NCBI RefSeq assembly: GCF_000934755.1
Contig: NZ_KN882175.1
Span: 517,736 to 581,735, forward strand
Direction: 5' to 3'
Length of the DNA stretch: 64,000 nucleotides
Source of the DNA: Desulfonatronovibrio magnus
GTDB taxonomy: Bacteria; Desulfobacterota; Desulfovibrionia; Desulfovibrionales; Desulfonatronovibrionaceae
Part shown: positions 1 through 9,191 of the stretch, one piece after another
How positions within the stretch are numbered: position 1 is the stretch's first letter
Layout: the number at the start of each line of letters is the position of its first letter
Made by a program: the position numbers and the translations under genes
Notes under the pieces: model-generated
The model's input: the letters and a program-made list of their open reading frames with translations, nothing else
Database searches by the model: none
What the model was told of the DNA's origin: nothing

Positions 1-922
1 CATAAGAACGGATTATATCAATGTTCTGATCTCGCATGCGGGTGTACATCTTGGCATTTTGAATGGCAGTTGCCACATGAGCAGCAAAAACACTAAGCAA
101 CTGCAGGTCATCATTGGAAAAGAGGCTGCTGTCTTTTCTCAGGAGGACCACGGCACCAACCCGGTTCTGCTGAGAAAAAAGAGGAACCACCATCAGGGAG
201 TAAGGAAATTCCTGGTCTGCGAACATGGGTAGCTGACGGGCAGTATACTTATCAAGCAAGTATGACTTGGATTCATTCAATGATTCCTGAGCCAGCCTCT
301 GAACCCTGGCAAAAAATTCAGGATCTTCACGAAAAAGCCTGCCTCTGATCACTGATTTGGTCAAATTGCTTTTACCATCAGCTCTGGTGAACAGAACAGC
401 ACTGTCCGGAGAAAAATTACGCTGAACCTGCAAAACAAACTCATAACATATGGATTTGAGATCAAGCTGGGCATTAAGAGCATTGCTCAGATTGAGCATA
501 CGCACTATGTTGCTTAACCTGTTGCGCTCCAGCTTGGCGGTTCTGTCCCTGATCACCTTGCTGACCTTGACCAGAAGGTGATTTATATTAAATGGTTTGG
601 GCAGATAGTCTGCTGCCCCCTTTTTCATGCACTCTACAGCAGTTTCAATGGTGGCGAAACCGGTCATGATCAAAAAATCAATATCAAGCTGCTTTTCCTT
701 GATTTTCTCCAGCAGCTCCAAGCCATTCATCACCGGCATCCGAAGGTCTGAGATGATAACATCAACATCTTTATTGGCTGAAACAACCTCTAAGGCCTGC
801 TGCCCGTCTCCAGCCTGCAATACATTATAACCTTCATCCTTCAGTGCGTCTCTGCAGATTTCCCGCAGGCTTTCCTCATCGTCCACCACGAGAATTTTTA
901 CTGTTTCATTGCTGATATCCAT
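1..922 (-). CDS. Response regulator with REC and GAF-like domains (partial, 3' end outside window)
   Basis: The minus-strand frame stays open from ATG 922 to the window edge, so only the N-terminal 307 residues are present. Residues 9-125 form a receiver domain with the acidic pair D14-D15, phosphoacceptor D59 in SDLRMP, and the conserved lysine in LPKPF near residue 109. After a linker helix, residues 160-300 resemble a GAF domain (LMVVPLFSQQNRVGAVVLLR, then a FAAHVATAIQNAKMY helix). An HD-GYP, GGDEF or kinase output domain could follow outside the window. A putative AGGAAGG ribosome site lies 13 bases upstream, which is rather far. The family suggests a cytoplasmic signalling protein; the signal is unknown. 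Confidence 0.88.
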   Translation of the reverse strand, partial: MDISNETVKILVVDDEESLREICRDALKDEGYNVLQAGDGQQALEVVSANKDVDVIISDLRMPVMNGLELLEKIKEKQLDIDFLIMTGFATIETAVECMKKGAADYLPKPFNINHLLVKVSKVIRDRTAKLERNRLSNIVRMLNLSNALNAQLDLKSICYEFVLQVQRNFSPDSAVLFTRADGKSNLTKSVIRGRLFREDPEFFARVQRLAQESLNESKSYLLDKYTARQLPMFADQEFPYSLMVVPLFSQQNRVGAVVLLRKDSSLFSNDDLQLLSVFAAHVATAIQNAKMYTRMRDQNIDIIRSY

Positions 923-973
923 TTTGCTACATAAACCTTCCTGTTGATTTTCAATTCATCGTAAGATATATTA

Positions 974-1159
974 GTATCTATTGCGCTTCTATGGAAAGCG
1001 ATGGAAAGCGGGGACAGGCACTCCGGGACCCACTTGAGCATCATTTTGTGTTTAAAACAATTTTTGGGACAAGTGGGTTCCGGAAGAGCCAGCCCCCCTC
1101 CGGGCTTTATGCCTCCGGGCAGGAAGCCATGCCACAAGCAAAGCGCTAATCAGATACGA
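974..1159. repeat. R1 structured repeat, copy 1
   Basis: This element of about 186 bp has near-inverted ends, GTATCTATTGCGC on the left and GCGCTAATCAGATAC on the right. Its arms at 1023-1036 and 1070-1083 pair over 14 positions with one G-T wobble. Flanking GGGGAC and GCCCC segments extend the stem with mismatches. A 10-bp stretch (ATGGAAAGCG) is duplicated at 991-1010. It carries the 31-bp module at 1097-1127. It ends about 20 bp before tRNA-Pro, so the tRNA promoter must overlap it. Confidence 0.8.
1097..1127 (+). repeat. 31-bp GC-rich module inside R1 copy 1
   Basis: The module begins CCTCCGGGC, repeats GCCTCCGGGC internally and ends CAGGAAGC. R1 copy 4 (56590-56741) lacks it and joins the two flanks directly, so it behaves as a discrete insertion. 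Confidence 0.7.
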
Positions 1160-1179
1160 TATATTTATTTTTATCAAGT

Positions 1180-1256
1180 CGGGATGTGGCTCAGTTTGGT
1201 AGAGCGCAGCGTTCGGGACGCTGAGGCCCGGGGTTCGAATCCCCGCATCCCGACCA
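1180..1256 (+). tRNA. tRNA-Pro(CGG)
   Basis: The 77-nt cloverleaf has a perfect 7-bp acceptor stem (CGGGATG with CATCCCG) and an encoded CCA tail. The anticodon stem CAGCG/CGCTG closes a 7-nt loop with anticodon CGG at 1214-1216. The T arm contains GGTTCGAATCC. It converges with ugd on the opposite strand, 12 bp away. Confidence 0.96.
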
Positions 1257-1268
1257 ATGCTTCCGGTA

Positions 1269-2657
1269 TCAGGAATATTCAGCCTGCATTTTTATGGCTC
1301 CAGGGTCTTCACCCCTTTTTGTGTCCACCTCAGGACGCCCCACACATAAGTAAGCAAACCCCATTTCTCCAAGTATCCTTGGAGAGTAGAGATTCCTGCC
1401 GTCAAATATTATGGGAGAAGTAAGTTCCCCTTTGATTCTTTTGAAATCAGGATTTCTAAACTGATTCCATTCTGTGACAACAGCCAGTGCATCTGCACCT
1501 GACAAAGGTTCATACTGATCATTGACAATTTCAACCAGAGCATTGTCTTTAAGCTCCTGTGCGGCATTTTCCCCTGCTTCTGGATCGTAGGCCCTGATTC
1601 TCATACCATTGGAAGTTAGTTGACGGATGATTTCCAAAGCAGGAGCCTCTCTTATATCATCTGTATTGGCCTTGAAGGCCAGGCCCCACAAAGCCAGAGT
1701 TTTATCTTTAACGCCGCCTTGAGGCTCAAAATAACTCAAAATTTTTCGGGCAATCACCTGCTTCTGCTGTTTATTGAGTTCTTCCACAGCAGTCAGAACC
1801 CCGGGTGAATATCCATAGTCTAAGGCTGTACCAATAAGCGCCTTGACATCCTTGGGAAAACATGACCCTCCATAGCCTGCCCCCGGGTATATAAAGTGAT
1901 AACCAATGCGGTGATCAGAACCTATTCCAGTCCGTACATCGCCAATATCAGCCCCGACTTTTTCACAAATATTGGCTATTTCATTAATAAAAGATATCTT
2001 GGTAGCCAGCATGCAGTTGGCTGCATATTTGGTCATCTCAGCACTGCGCACAGACATGACTATCAACTTGTCTCTGCTTCTGGCAAAAGGAGAATACAGG
2101 GCCTTGAGCAACTCAGCAGTTCTGATGTTGTCTGTCCCTACAATAACCCTGTCCGGCTTCATAAAGTCTGATACAGCGTCACCTTCCTTGAGAAACTCGG
2201 GATTAGAAACAACATCAAACTCAAGCTCTGCTCCGCGTGTTGATATCTCGTCACGGATTATACTGCGCACCCTGTCTGCTGTGCCAACAGGGACAGTAGA
2301 TTTGTCCACAACAATTTTATAGTCCTGCATATATCGACCCACTTCATGAGCCACTTGATAAACATAGGACAAATCAGCCCTGCCATCATCCCCGGGAGGA
2401 GTTCCAACGCAGATGAATACAAACAGACTGTTGGCTAAACCTTCCTTGATATCTGTTGTAAAGTGCAGCCTTCCCTGGCTGAAGTTTCTCTGCACCATTT
2501 CTTCCAGCCCAGGCTCGTAAATATGTACCTTGCCTTGAGTCAGGCTTTCAATCACCTTGGGATTGATGTCCACACAATAAACGTTATTGCCCATCTCCGC
2601 GAAACAGGCCGCGCTTACCAAGCCTACATATCCGGTACCAACTATGCAAACGTCCAC
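1269..2657 (-). CDS. ugd: UDP-glucose 6-dehydrogenase
   Basis: The enzyme oxidises UDP-glucose to UDP-glucuronate with two NAD+, supplying precursors for exopolysaccharide or lipopolysaccharide. The N-terminal Rossmann fold shows VGTGYVGL at residues 6-13. The catalytic cysteine lies in GYGGSCFPKDVKAL near residue 260, with the K in FLKEG and the N in YAANCMLA also present. The C-terminal UDP-binding domain includes LWGLAFKANTDDIREAP. At 462 residues it is slightly longer than the usual 430-450, with an extra charged tail. It stands alone and converges with tRNA-Pro. Confidence 0.95.
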   Translation of the reverse strand: MDVCIVGTGYVGLVSAACFAEMGNNVYCVDINPKVIESLTQGKVHIYEPGLEEMVQRNFSQGRLHFTTDIKEGLANSLFVFICVGTPPGDDGRADLSYVYQVAHEVGRYMQDYKIVVDKSTVPVGTADRVRSIIRDEISTRGAELEFDVVSNPEFLKEGDAVSDFMKPDRVIVGTDNIRTAELLKALYSPFARSRDKLIVMSVRSAEMTKYAANCMLATKISFINEIANICEKVGADIGDVRTGIGSDHRIGYHFIYPGAGYGGSCFPKDVKALIGTALDYGYSPGVLTAVEELNKQQKQVIARKILSYFEPQGGVKDKTLALWGLAFKANTDDIREAPALEIIRQLTSNGMRIRAYDPEAGENAAQELKDNALVEIVNDQYEPLSGADALAVVTEWNQFRNPDFKRIKGELTSPIIFDGRNLYSPRILGEMGFAYLCVGRPEVDTKRGEDPGAIKMQAEYS

Positions 2658-2840
2658 ATTATTCTCCTTTAATCATATTGTACAGTCTTTTGCGCAAAAT
2701 AAAAGAGACTGCAATAATATGTCCTGTTTTTAAATCCTTTGCAGGATAGCTTTATTTTATTTCAAAGATAGTTTCAACAAACTTTTTTTCGTCCCGACCA
2801 TTACCTTTTGCCAAAGAACAGCTATAACTCCCTCAAATCC

Positions 2841-2876
2841 AAAAAAAAGGGGGGCGCCTCTTGAGACGACCCCCCT
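2841..2876 (-). terminator. Rho-independent terminator of the qrc operon
   Basis: On the minus strand an AGGGGGG arm (rightmost) pairs with CCCCCCT across a short interior loop, followed at once by eight T residues (2841-2848). It lies about 30 bp past the qrcD stop codon. Confidence 0.85.
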
Positions 2877-2906
2877 GTATTCAAATGTTTGCAAGTAAAA
2901 AAATTA

Positions 2907-4136
2907 TCAGCTGTTGAGCTTTCTCTCCTGTGGGAAAACAGGCAGATATCTGTAGGACAGGCTGATAATCAGAATACAATATGCTGTGACTTCAATACAT
3001 GTCATCCACTCAGTCCAGGCCGGTACATAAACCGTCCAGGTATCAAAAGGCATGACTGGATGAGCAAGGGTCTGCACAGTAAAGACAAACCTGTTAACCA
3101 CTACGCCGACGCACGCCAGAAATGCTCCGAGATAAAGCAGGCCTGGCTGATTGCGGAACTTGGGAACAATGAGCATGATTGCCGGAATTACTCCGCACAG
3201 CCCAAGTTCAAACCACAGCAGCCACGTACCGTATACTTCATTGTAAAGCTGGCTGAAAGTCAGTCCCATTTTGGGCAAGGTATCAGTGGCCCAGTACCAT
3301 GTATCCAGTATCTTGAAAAAGAGATAAAAACACAGCAGAGAACCTGCTATTTTACCGAGAAGCGCCTTGGTCTTGAAGTCTACAAGTTTGCGTCCGGTAA
3401 TCTTTTCCATCATTGTGGCCACAAGCATGGTGAACGCAGGACCTGAGGCAATGGCTGAAGCAATAAACAAAAAGAATGTCCATGGCCAGATGAAAAAATG
3501 TTCACGATACGCAAATGGCTGGCTGAACAGAACTCCGTACATACCACCCAGGGATCCCTGGTGAAAAAATGACAGGAAGGTTCCTATTCCAGCAAATAAT
3601 GGCATGTACACGTGAAAGTTGTGTGCCAGATGATGCAGAAATCTGATTTTATTAAGCTTGCGGTTTTCAAGAATAATGGGAATAAATTCAATGATAAGCA
3701 CTATCAGATAACAGGTTATGCAAAAGATAACCTCTGTCAGCATGGAGTGCACATTGGGGTGCCAGTATCCAAACCAGGCTCTCAGGGGCTGTCCAACTTC
3801 AAGAGTCAGGATGATCATAGCCCCGGAATAGCAGACAAAACCAACAATCACTGCCAGATTAATTATGTTTTTAAGTTGATCGATTCTAAGGATATAGGTT
3901 AGAAATCCCGAGAAAAAGGCCCCTGCCCCAAGAGCAATAACTGCCAGATCAAAGACGATCCACAATCCAAATGCAAAATAGTTATTAAGCCCGGTTGTTA
4001 TCAGTCCTGTGGACCAGACTACATATGAGGCATAAACCCCGAGGAGTACGAACACTCCCAGAAACCCAATCCAGACCATAAATTTGCCAAAAGAGCATCT
4101 TTCGACGCCTTCAGGAAGCCATTCTTTATCAATCAT
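2907..4136 (-). CDS. qrcD: Menaquinone reductase, integral membrane subunit QrcD
   Basis: This NrfD/PsrC-type subunit anchors the Qrc complex and provides the quinone site. The 409 residues hold about ten hydrophobic helices, beginning with a segment at 19-42, and short polar loops as expected for NrfD proteins. It is the last gene of qrcABCD, starting 3 bp after qrcC and followed by a strong terminator. In Desulfovibrio vulgaris, Qrc accepts electrons from the periplasmic type I cytochrome c3 pool and reduces menaquinone. Assignment rests on the four-gene context and the NrfD-like profile. Confidence 0.93.
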   Translation of the reverse strand: MIDKEWLPEGVERCSFGKFMVWIGFLGVFVLLGVYASYVVWSTGLITTGLNNYFAFGLWIVFDLAVIALGAGAFFSGFLTYILRIDQLKNIINLAVIVGFVCYSGAMIILTLEVGQPLRAWFGYWHPNVHSMLTEVIFCITCYLIVLIIEFIPIILENRKLNKIRFLHHLAHNFHVYMPLFAGIGTFLSFFHQGSLGGMYGVLFSQPFAYREHFFIWPWTFFLFIASAIASGPAFTMLVATMMEKITGRKLVDFKTKALLGKIAGSLLCFYLFFKILDTWYWATDTLPKMGLTFSQLYNEVYGTWLLWFELGLCGVIPAIMLIVPKFRNQPGLLYLGAFLACVGVVVNRFVFTVQTLAHPVMPFDTWTVYVPAWTEWMTCIEVTAYCILIISLSYRYLPVFPQERKLNS

Positions 4137-4139
4137 TGC

Positions 4140-4916
4140 TTACACTCCTTTGGTGGGTTCATGTTCAAGGTAGTTATCGCCCTGTCTGCGCACCCACTCC
4201 CTTTTGCTCATATAGTAAAGCTGAGGGTCGGTGCCGAGCCTTTCCAACAGCCTGAATGCATAGGGGCTTTTGGCAAGCTTGGCTACTTTATGCTCAGGAT
4301 TCATGAGGTCACCAAATGTAATGGCGCCAGTAGGACAATTCTGGGCGCAGGCAGTAGTATAATCATCCTCATCCAGCTTATTGGGATCCCTGCCGTCATA
4401 CCTGGCCTTTTCTTTGGCAGCCTTGAACCGGTGATGGCAGTAATGACACTTTTCAACTACTCCTCTCGGCCTGGTGGAAGTAAAAGGAGTCAGGGTTTTT
4501 TCCATTCCCTGGGGCCAGACCGGATCATGCCAGTTAAAATAACGGGCACGGTAAGGACAGGCTGCCATGCAATAGCGACAACCTATACATCTTGGTGATA
4601 TCTGACTGACTATGCCCCCTTCCTCATCCTTGGTGGTGGCAATTACCGGACAGACAGGCACGCAGTTCGGGTTACCGCACTGCACACAGGGTCTTGGCAG
4701 ATAGGCGATATCATGATCAGGAAAAGGTTTTCCATTGGAAAGCCGATATACCAGCATCCAGGTCATGGAATACAACTTGTCGGTAGCGTCCGGCATGGGA
4801 GCCATATTGTTTTCAGCCTGGCAGGAAATCATGCACGCTCCGCAGCCGGTGCACTTATCCAGGTCTATGACCATCCCCCATTTGATTTTAAACTCTTTTA
4901 ATTTGTATATAGCCAT
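4140..4916 (-). CDS. qrcC: Menaquinone reductase, iron-sulfur subunit QrcC
   Basis: This 258-residue ferredoxin-like protein carries four cysteine groups: CTGCGACMISC near residue 22, CVQCGNPNCVPVC near 77, CIGCRYCMAAC near 107, and CHYCHHR paired with CAQNC further on. The layout matches four-cluster electron-transfer subunits of the DMSO reductase superfamily. It would link QrcB and QrcA to the membrane subunit QrcD. There is no signal peptide, so export would occur by co-translocation with the Tat-targeted QrcB, as in related complexes. The gene starts 34 bp after qrcB. Confidence 0.94.
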   Translation of the reverse strand: MAIYKLKEFKIKWGMVIDLDKCTGCGACMISCQAENNMAPMPDATDKLYSMTWMLVYRLSNGKPFPDHDIAYLPRPCVQCGNPNCVPVCPVIATTKDEEGGIVSQISPRCIGCRYCMAACPYRARYFNWHDPVWPQGMEKTLTPFTSTRPRGVVEKCHYCHHRFKAAKEKARYDGRDPNKLDEDDYTTACAQNCPTGAITFGDLMNPEHKVAKLAKSPYAFRLLERLGTDPQLYYMSKREWVRRQGDNYLEHEPTKGV

Positions 4917-4950
4917 TTTTTACCTCTTAATGTCTTTTCATAGGAAGCGA

Positions 4951-7008
4951 TTAAGCAATGCTCACTCTGGTCCTGTTCCATACCGGGACTCCAGTTCCCT
5001 GCTCATCCTGGACTACAAGCAGTTTATAGGCATTGTCACCTTTACATCTGCTGAATTCATCCCAGGCAGTATGACCGAATCCGGTAAGAATAGCTGCTAC
5101 ATCGTCCATTACAGTCTCTGCAATATTCACCAGCGCCTTGCAGGTACCTGCCTCAGAGGTCAGGGTGACCACCTGTCCCTGGCGCAAATTATGCTTAAAG
5201 GCTGTAGCGCTGTTGATTTGTATCAGGAAACCATCCGAGGTAAGTTCGCTTTCTTTTATGGTAACGGTGGCGAAAGGCGGGATGGCTATCTTGTCGTTCC
5301 CTATGCGTAACTTGCTCAAAGGAGCCAGCTGCACTGGATACTGTGCGTTGCCATTCTCCGGAGGAGCTGCTCCAAGACTAAGTGGAAGAGTCGGAAGACC
5401 CTGGTACACATGATTATCGCTTGTATATACATCCCCTCGCAGAATGTTGCGCCAATTGGCTCCAATGGCTTCTGCTCTGGCCCGCATAACTCTTTCTAAA
5501 GAATTGTAGCCCAGATCCAGTCCCAGCTTGCCGGCCATGGCAAGAATCACATCCCCGGTTTCCATGGTGTTGAAAATTGGATCAATGACAGGCCTGGCTG
5601 CACTGTAGACAACCTTGCCGCTGCCAAAAGGAGTATATGCATCGTCTGATCTCTCAAGAAAATGAGGGTTGGGCAACAGCAGATCACATTTTTTGGCCGT
5701 TTCATCCATAAAGGTATTGAAGCAGACCTTGAATGGAATTTGCTCAAAGGCTTCAGCCGCTTTTTCAGCCCCTGGCAGCGCGTATACCGGATTGGCGTCA
5801 TAAACCATCATGACATCCGGAACGTTATGACCTGACTCTATCCCCTGCATGAATCCCACCAGACTTCTCAAGGCAGACTGATCCGGGCTCACAGCAGCTT
5901 CAACCACATTGGGAGCAAATGGCAGGGTCTTCATACCACCAGGTTTATTGAGATTATCAAGAAGCAGGTTCACAAGTAAGCCTGCCGCCAGGCTCAGAGA
6001 GCCATTTCCCTTACCGGTTTCCGAGCCGGAAATGACAACAGGATTTGAAGCTCTTGTTAATTCCATGGCCAGTTCACGAATCTTATCCGGTGCAACACCA
6101 GTTGATGCGCTGACTTTGCCTGGATCATAGTTGTTGACAATATTTCTTCTGACCGGACTCAAATCTGCTCCAAGAGCACGTCCTGCCCCTTCCTGAATGA
6201 GGTAGTAGGCTATGCCAAGAGCCAGAGCCTCTTGCTGGCCAGGCTTCATGGGCACCCATTTGTCTGCAGATGCACCTGACCCTGTCTGTACAGGACCAGC
6301 ATATACAAACTTGCCCTTTCTTGCACTGAAAGCTTTTTGGTTGCGGACAGGTGTACCCCAGTTAGAAAGTGCGTCAGCCCCCAGCATCAGGACATAGTCC
6401 GAATTTTCAATGTCGTACCCAACCTGACCGTTACCGTTCATCAAGCCGTCCCAGGCATGGGTGGTTGTCTGATAATCTCCAGGCATCTGAAAAAAGTTCG
6501 GGCTGCCCATTAAAGTGGTAAAACCCGAGAGCAACTCATTTATTGTTCCGTTTTCATCTCCGCTTACAACTGCAAGCCGATCAGATCCTTGAACCTCACG
6601 TAACTTTTCCTCTAAGATTGATTTGGCTTCTTCCCATGTAATGGACTCAAACCTGTCCGGGCCTGTTTTTTTCATGGGCCCTGGTATCCTGGAGGGGCTG
6701 TAAAGCAGCTGTACAGCACATGCTCCAAGAGGGCAGATACCACCCTGACTCATGGGATGATCCTGATCTCCTTTGGCTGTTACAGGGCGTCCGGCTACTG
6801 TTACAATTTCCAGTCCACATCCCGAAGCACACAGCTTACAGGTTGATTTGACATTGTATATTTCCCCATACTCCAGACTTGGAATCCACGGCCAGTTTTG
6901 TGTCCAGATGGATATATCGTCTGTGATTTTCCAGGGCACCGGGGTAAAAAGTGTCCCGGCAGCTCCGCCGACTACAAAGGTAATAAAACTTCTTCTGTCA
7001 AGTGCCAT
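4951..7008 (-). CDS. qrcB: Menaquinone reductase, molybdopterin-oxidoreductase-like subunit QrcB
   Basis: This 685-residue member of the molybdopterin oxidoreductase superfamily starts with a Tat-like leader (RRSFITFVVGGAAG at residues 5-18). A CKLCASGC motif near residue 57 would ligate one iron-sulfur cluster. In characterised Qrc this subunit keeps the fold but lacks a molybdenum cofactor, and it is shorter than catalytic relatives, which fits here. The gene starts 13 bp after qrcA with an AAGGGG ribosome site. The call relies on the family fold plus the complete qrcABCD order. Confidence 0.93.
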   Translation of the reverse strand: MALDRRSFITFVVGGAAGTLFTPVPWKITDDISIWTQNWPWIPSLEYGEIYNVKSTCKLCASGCGLEIVTVAGRPVTAKGDQDHPMSQGGICPLGACAVQLLYSPSRIPGPMKKTGPDRFESITWEEAKSILEEKLREVQGSDRLAVVSGDENGTINELLSGFTTLMGSPNFFQMPGDYQTTTHAWDGLMNGNGQVGYDIENSDYVLMLGADALSNWGTPVRNQKAFSARKGKFVYAGPVQTGSGASADKWVPMKPGQQEALALGIAYYLIQEGAGRALGADLSPVRRNIVNNYDPGKVSASTGVAPDKIRELAMELTRASNPVVISGSETGKGNGSLSLAAGLLVNLLLDNLNKPGGMKTLPFAPNVVEAAVSPDQSALRSLVGFMQGIESGHNVPDVMMVYDANPVYALPGAEKAAEAFEQIPFKVCFNTFMDETAKKCDLLLPNPHFLERSDDAYTPFGSGKVVYSAARPVIDPIFNTMETGDVILAMAGKLGLDLGYNSLERVMRARAEAIGANWRNILRGDVYTSDNHVYQGLPTLPLSLGAAPPENGNAQYPVQLAPLSKLRIGNDKIAIPPFATVTIKESELTSDGFLIQINSATAFKHNLRQGQVVTLTSEAGTCKALVNIAETVMDDVAAILTGFGHTAWDEFSRCKGDNAYKLLVVQDEQGTGVPVWNRTRVSIA

Positions 7009-7021
7009 TTTTTACCCCTTT

Positions 7022-7564
7022 TTATTTATGACAAACATAGCAAGCATTGCTTGTACCGGTTTCAGCATGGCATCGCTCGCATTCCCACATCTTCATTGTG
7101 TCCCTGCTGTACTTGGTCAGCCTGTTCTCATAGTATTTTGGCCAGGCTTCAGCTGTTTCCACGGCCGGATGACAGGTCTGACAATCATACATTTCATGAG
7201 CAATATGCGAGAAATAAACGTTGTCAGGCTGCTTTTGATAAATGAGCCAGGGAACTTCCTTTTCCTCCCACACATACTGCTCAACAAAAATAATCTCGTC
7301 AGGGTCATCAAACATGACATCCATATGACATGCTGAGCATTCTTCAGTAGTTGGTATGCCCGAGAAAGAGCCATCCTCATAATAGTAGTGACAGTCATAG
7401 CAGTCCATCCCCACCACTTCTACATGAGAGATATGGCTGAACCAAAAGGGCTGCTGCTTTTCACTGAACAGCATTTTGGGAAAAAGCCCCCATCCGAAAA
7501 CAAGGGCGCCGATAAAGCCCACCACAAAAGGGAGCAGCAAATAGCTTTTTTTCTTTTTCGCCAC
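7022..7564 (-). CDS. qrcA: Menaquinone reductase, multihaem cytochrome c subunit QrcA
   Basis: A GTG start follows GGAGG at a good distance. An uncleaved-looking membrane anchor (residues 8-25) precedes a periplasmic haem domain. Five CXXCH motifs are visible: CYDCH, CSACH, CQTCH, CERCH and CYVCH, the last near the C-terminus. The characterised D. vulgaris QrcA is described as hexahaem, so either the sixth haem uses a non-standard motif or this version has five. It is the first gene of the operon and the likely entry point for electrons from cytochrome c3. A TATAAT-like box lies around 7603-7608 in the shared upstream region. Confidence 0.93.
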   Translation of the reverse strand: MAKKKKSYLLLPFVVGFIGALVFGWGLFPKMLFSEKQQPFWFSHISHVEVVGMDCYDCHYYYEDGSFSGIPTTEECSACHMDVMFDDPDEIIFVEQYVWEEKEVPWLIYQKQPDNVYFSHIAHEMYDCQTCHPAVETAEAWPKYYENRLTKYSRDTMKMWECERCHAETGTSNACYVCHK

Positions 7565-7782
7565 TTTTTCCTCCGTTCAATCCATAAAAAATTAAAAAAT
7601 TATATAATGAAATATCATTAAAGCCCCCGGCCGAGCCAAAGGACTTTGCGCAGATGCTGAGACCATTTGATTGACGAATTGTTTTGCGTACACTATGCAA
7701 GACCTGCCACAGGTGTCAAGAGCAAAAGAAAAAATTCACAAAAGAAAAATTACAACCTCTCTCCAGAACCTTTGATTTTTAT

Positions 7783-8976
7783 ATGATCCAAGACTTTAAT
7801 ATCCTTATTTCAGGGCATTTGAAGGAGCTTAAGGACACTTCTCAGTTCAGAACCATTCCTTTACTTGATCATGGATCCGAGCTCTTTCTTGAACATGAGA
7901 ATCAAAGACTACTTAACCTTGCGTCCAATAACTACCTTGGCCTGGCCAGTCACGATGCCCTCAAAACAGCCGCCATTAATGCAACATCTGTTTATGGTAC
8001 TTCAGCTTCAGCCTCAAGGCTCATTTCAGGAAATTTTGCACTTTATGACCAGCTTGAAAAAGAACTTTGCGCTTTCAAGAAGAAACCTGCTTCGCTAATT
8101 ACAGGCTCAGGCTACTCGGCCAATCTCAGTATACTGAGCAGTCTTGCAGGAAGGAATTCCGTAATCTTATGTGATAAGCTCAACCATGCCAGCATCATTG
8201 ATGGAGCCTTGCTCTCAGGTGCCAGACTCCTCAGGTATCGTCATAGTGACATGGACCATCTCAAGTATCTAATTACAAAGCACCAGGACCGGCCTGACAA
8301 ATTCCTGATCACAGATACAGTTTTCAGTATGGATGGCGACTTTGCCCCTCTTGAGGACATTGCTGAAATATGCGCAGGAAATAATATTATCAGTATAATA
8401 GATGAAGCTCATGCCACAGGAATTTTCGGGCATGGCCGGGGCCTGGCTCATCAACTTGGCCTCACGGATTCTATAGACGTCCATATGGGTACCTTCAGCA
8501 AAGCATTAGGATCGTATGGAGGCTATATTGCTTCAAGCAGAGATATAATTGATATGATCATTAACAAAGGCCGAGCCTTTATTTTTTCCACTGCCCTGCC
8601 TCCAGGTGTCATGGCAGCCAATCTGGCTGCTTTGAAACTTGTCAGCAGCAATCCGGATAAAAGCGCAAAACTTTTAAACATTGCTGCTCAGCTCAGGGCT
8701 CACCTTAAACAACTGGGTTTTGACACCGGTTACAGTCAGTCGCAGATTATTCCTGTTATTCTTAAGGACAGTCATATAGTGCTTAAAGCCAGACAAAAAC
8801 TCATTGATAAAGGCATATTTACCGGCGCTGTTCGCCATCCTACAGTCCCTGTAAACACAGCACGCCTGCGCATTTCTCTGCGAGCAGACCTCATGCCTGA
8901 ACATCTTGATCTCATTTTTCAGGCTTTTGACCATCTTGCCAGCGAACTGTCTTTACCGCCTGCATGTCGATTATGA
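7783..8976 (+). CDS. bioF: 8-amino-7-oxononanoate synthase
   Basis: BioF condenses pimeloyl-ACP (or -CoA) with L-alanine in a PLP-dependent decarboxylation. The 397-residue product shows NYLGLASH, the DEAHATGIFG cofactor aspartate region, and FSKALGSYGG with the PLP lysine. The frame is open upstream to a TTG at 7684, but homology begins only after ATG 7783, which gives the normal family length. No strong ribosome site is visible. It is separated from the other bio genes by about 6 kb, and the HAD/methyltransferase pair follows downstream. Confidence 0.93.
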   Translation: MIQDFNILISGHLKELKDTSQFRTIPLLDHGSELFLEHENQRLLNLASNNYLGLASHDALKTAAINATSVYGTSASASRLISGNFALYDQLEKELCAFKKKPASLITGSGYSANLSILSSLAGRNSVILCDKLNHASIIDGALLSGARLLRYRHSDMDHLKYLITKHQDRPDKFLITDTVFSMDGDFAPLEDIAEICAGNNIISIIDEAHATGIFGHGRGLAHQLGLTDSIDVHMGTFSKALGSYGGYIASSRDIIDMIINKGRAFIFSTALPPGVMAANLAALKLVSSNPDKSAKLLNIAAQLRAHLKQLGFDTGYSQSQIIPVILKDSHIVLKARQKLIDKGIFTGAVRHPTVPVNTARLRISLRADLMPEHLDLIFQAFDHLASELSLPPACRL

Positions 8977-9017
8977 ACATCTTTACAACCTTGAGGTTGA
9001 TTAGTAAAAGAGATTGT

Positions 9018-9084
9018 TGACAGTTACTGGTTCCTGGTTCTTTGTTCTTTGTTCTTCGTTCGTGGTTGCTGGTTCTGTTTTTGA
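9018..9084. repeat. Degenerate 7-bp tandem array H1
   Basis: About eight consecutive heptamers related to TGGTTCT or TTGTTCT lie between bioF and the HAD gene. Their period equals that of five other arrays in the window, but the consensus differs. Confidence 0.7.
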
Positions 9085-9191
9085 TTTTCTGTTCATTAAT
9101 GCATCTTTAGTGGTAATAGTTCAGCAAGATCGAATAAGAAGATCAGGCGCTAAACAATTGCCATTTTTGAAACTTTTTTCAGGAGCTTTGT

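Noticed and set aside
1001-1423. 140-residue plus-strand reading frame
   Set aside because: It runs through R1 copy 1, the tRNA-Pro gene and the antisense end of ugd. It has no ribosome site and its peptide is repeat-derived.
8987-9000. Hairpin CAACCTTGAGGTTG after bioF as a terminator
   Set aside because: There is no T-tract after it and the stem is only about six base pairs.
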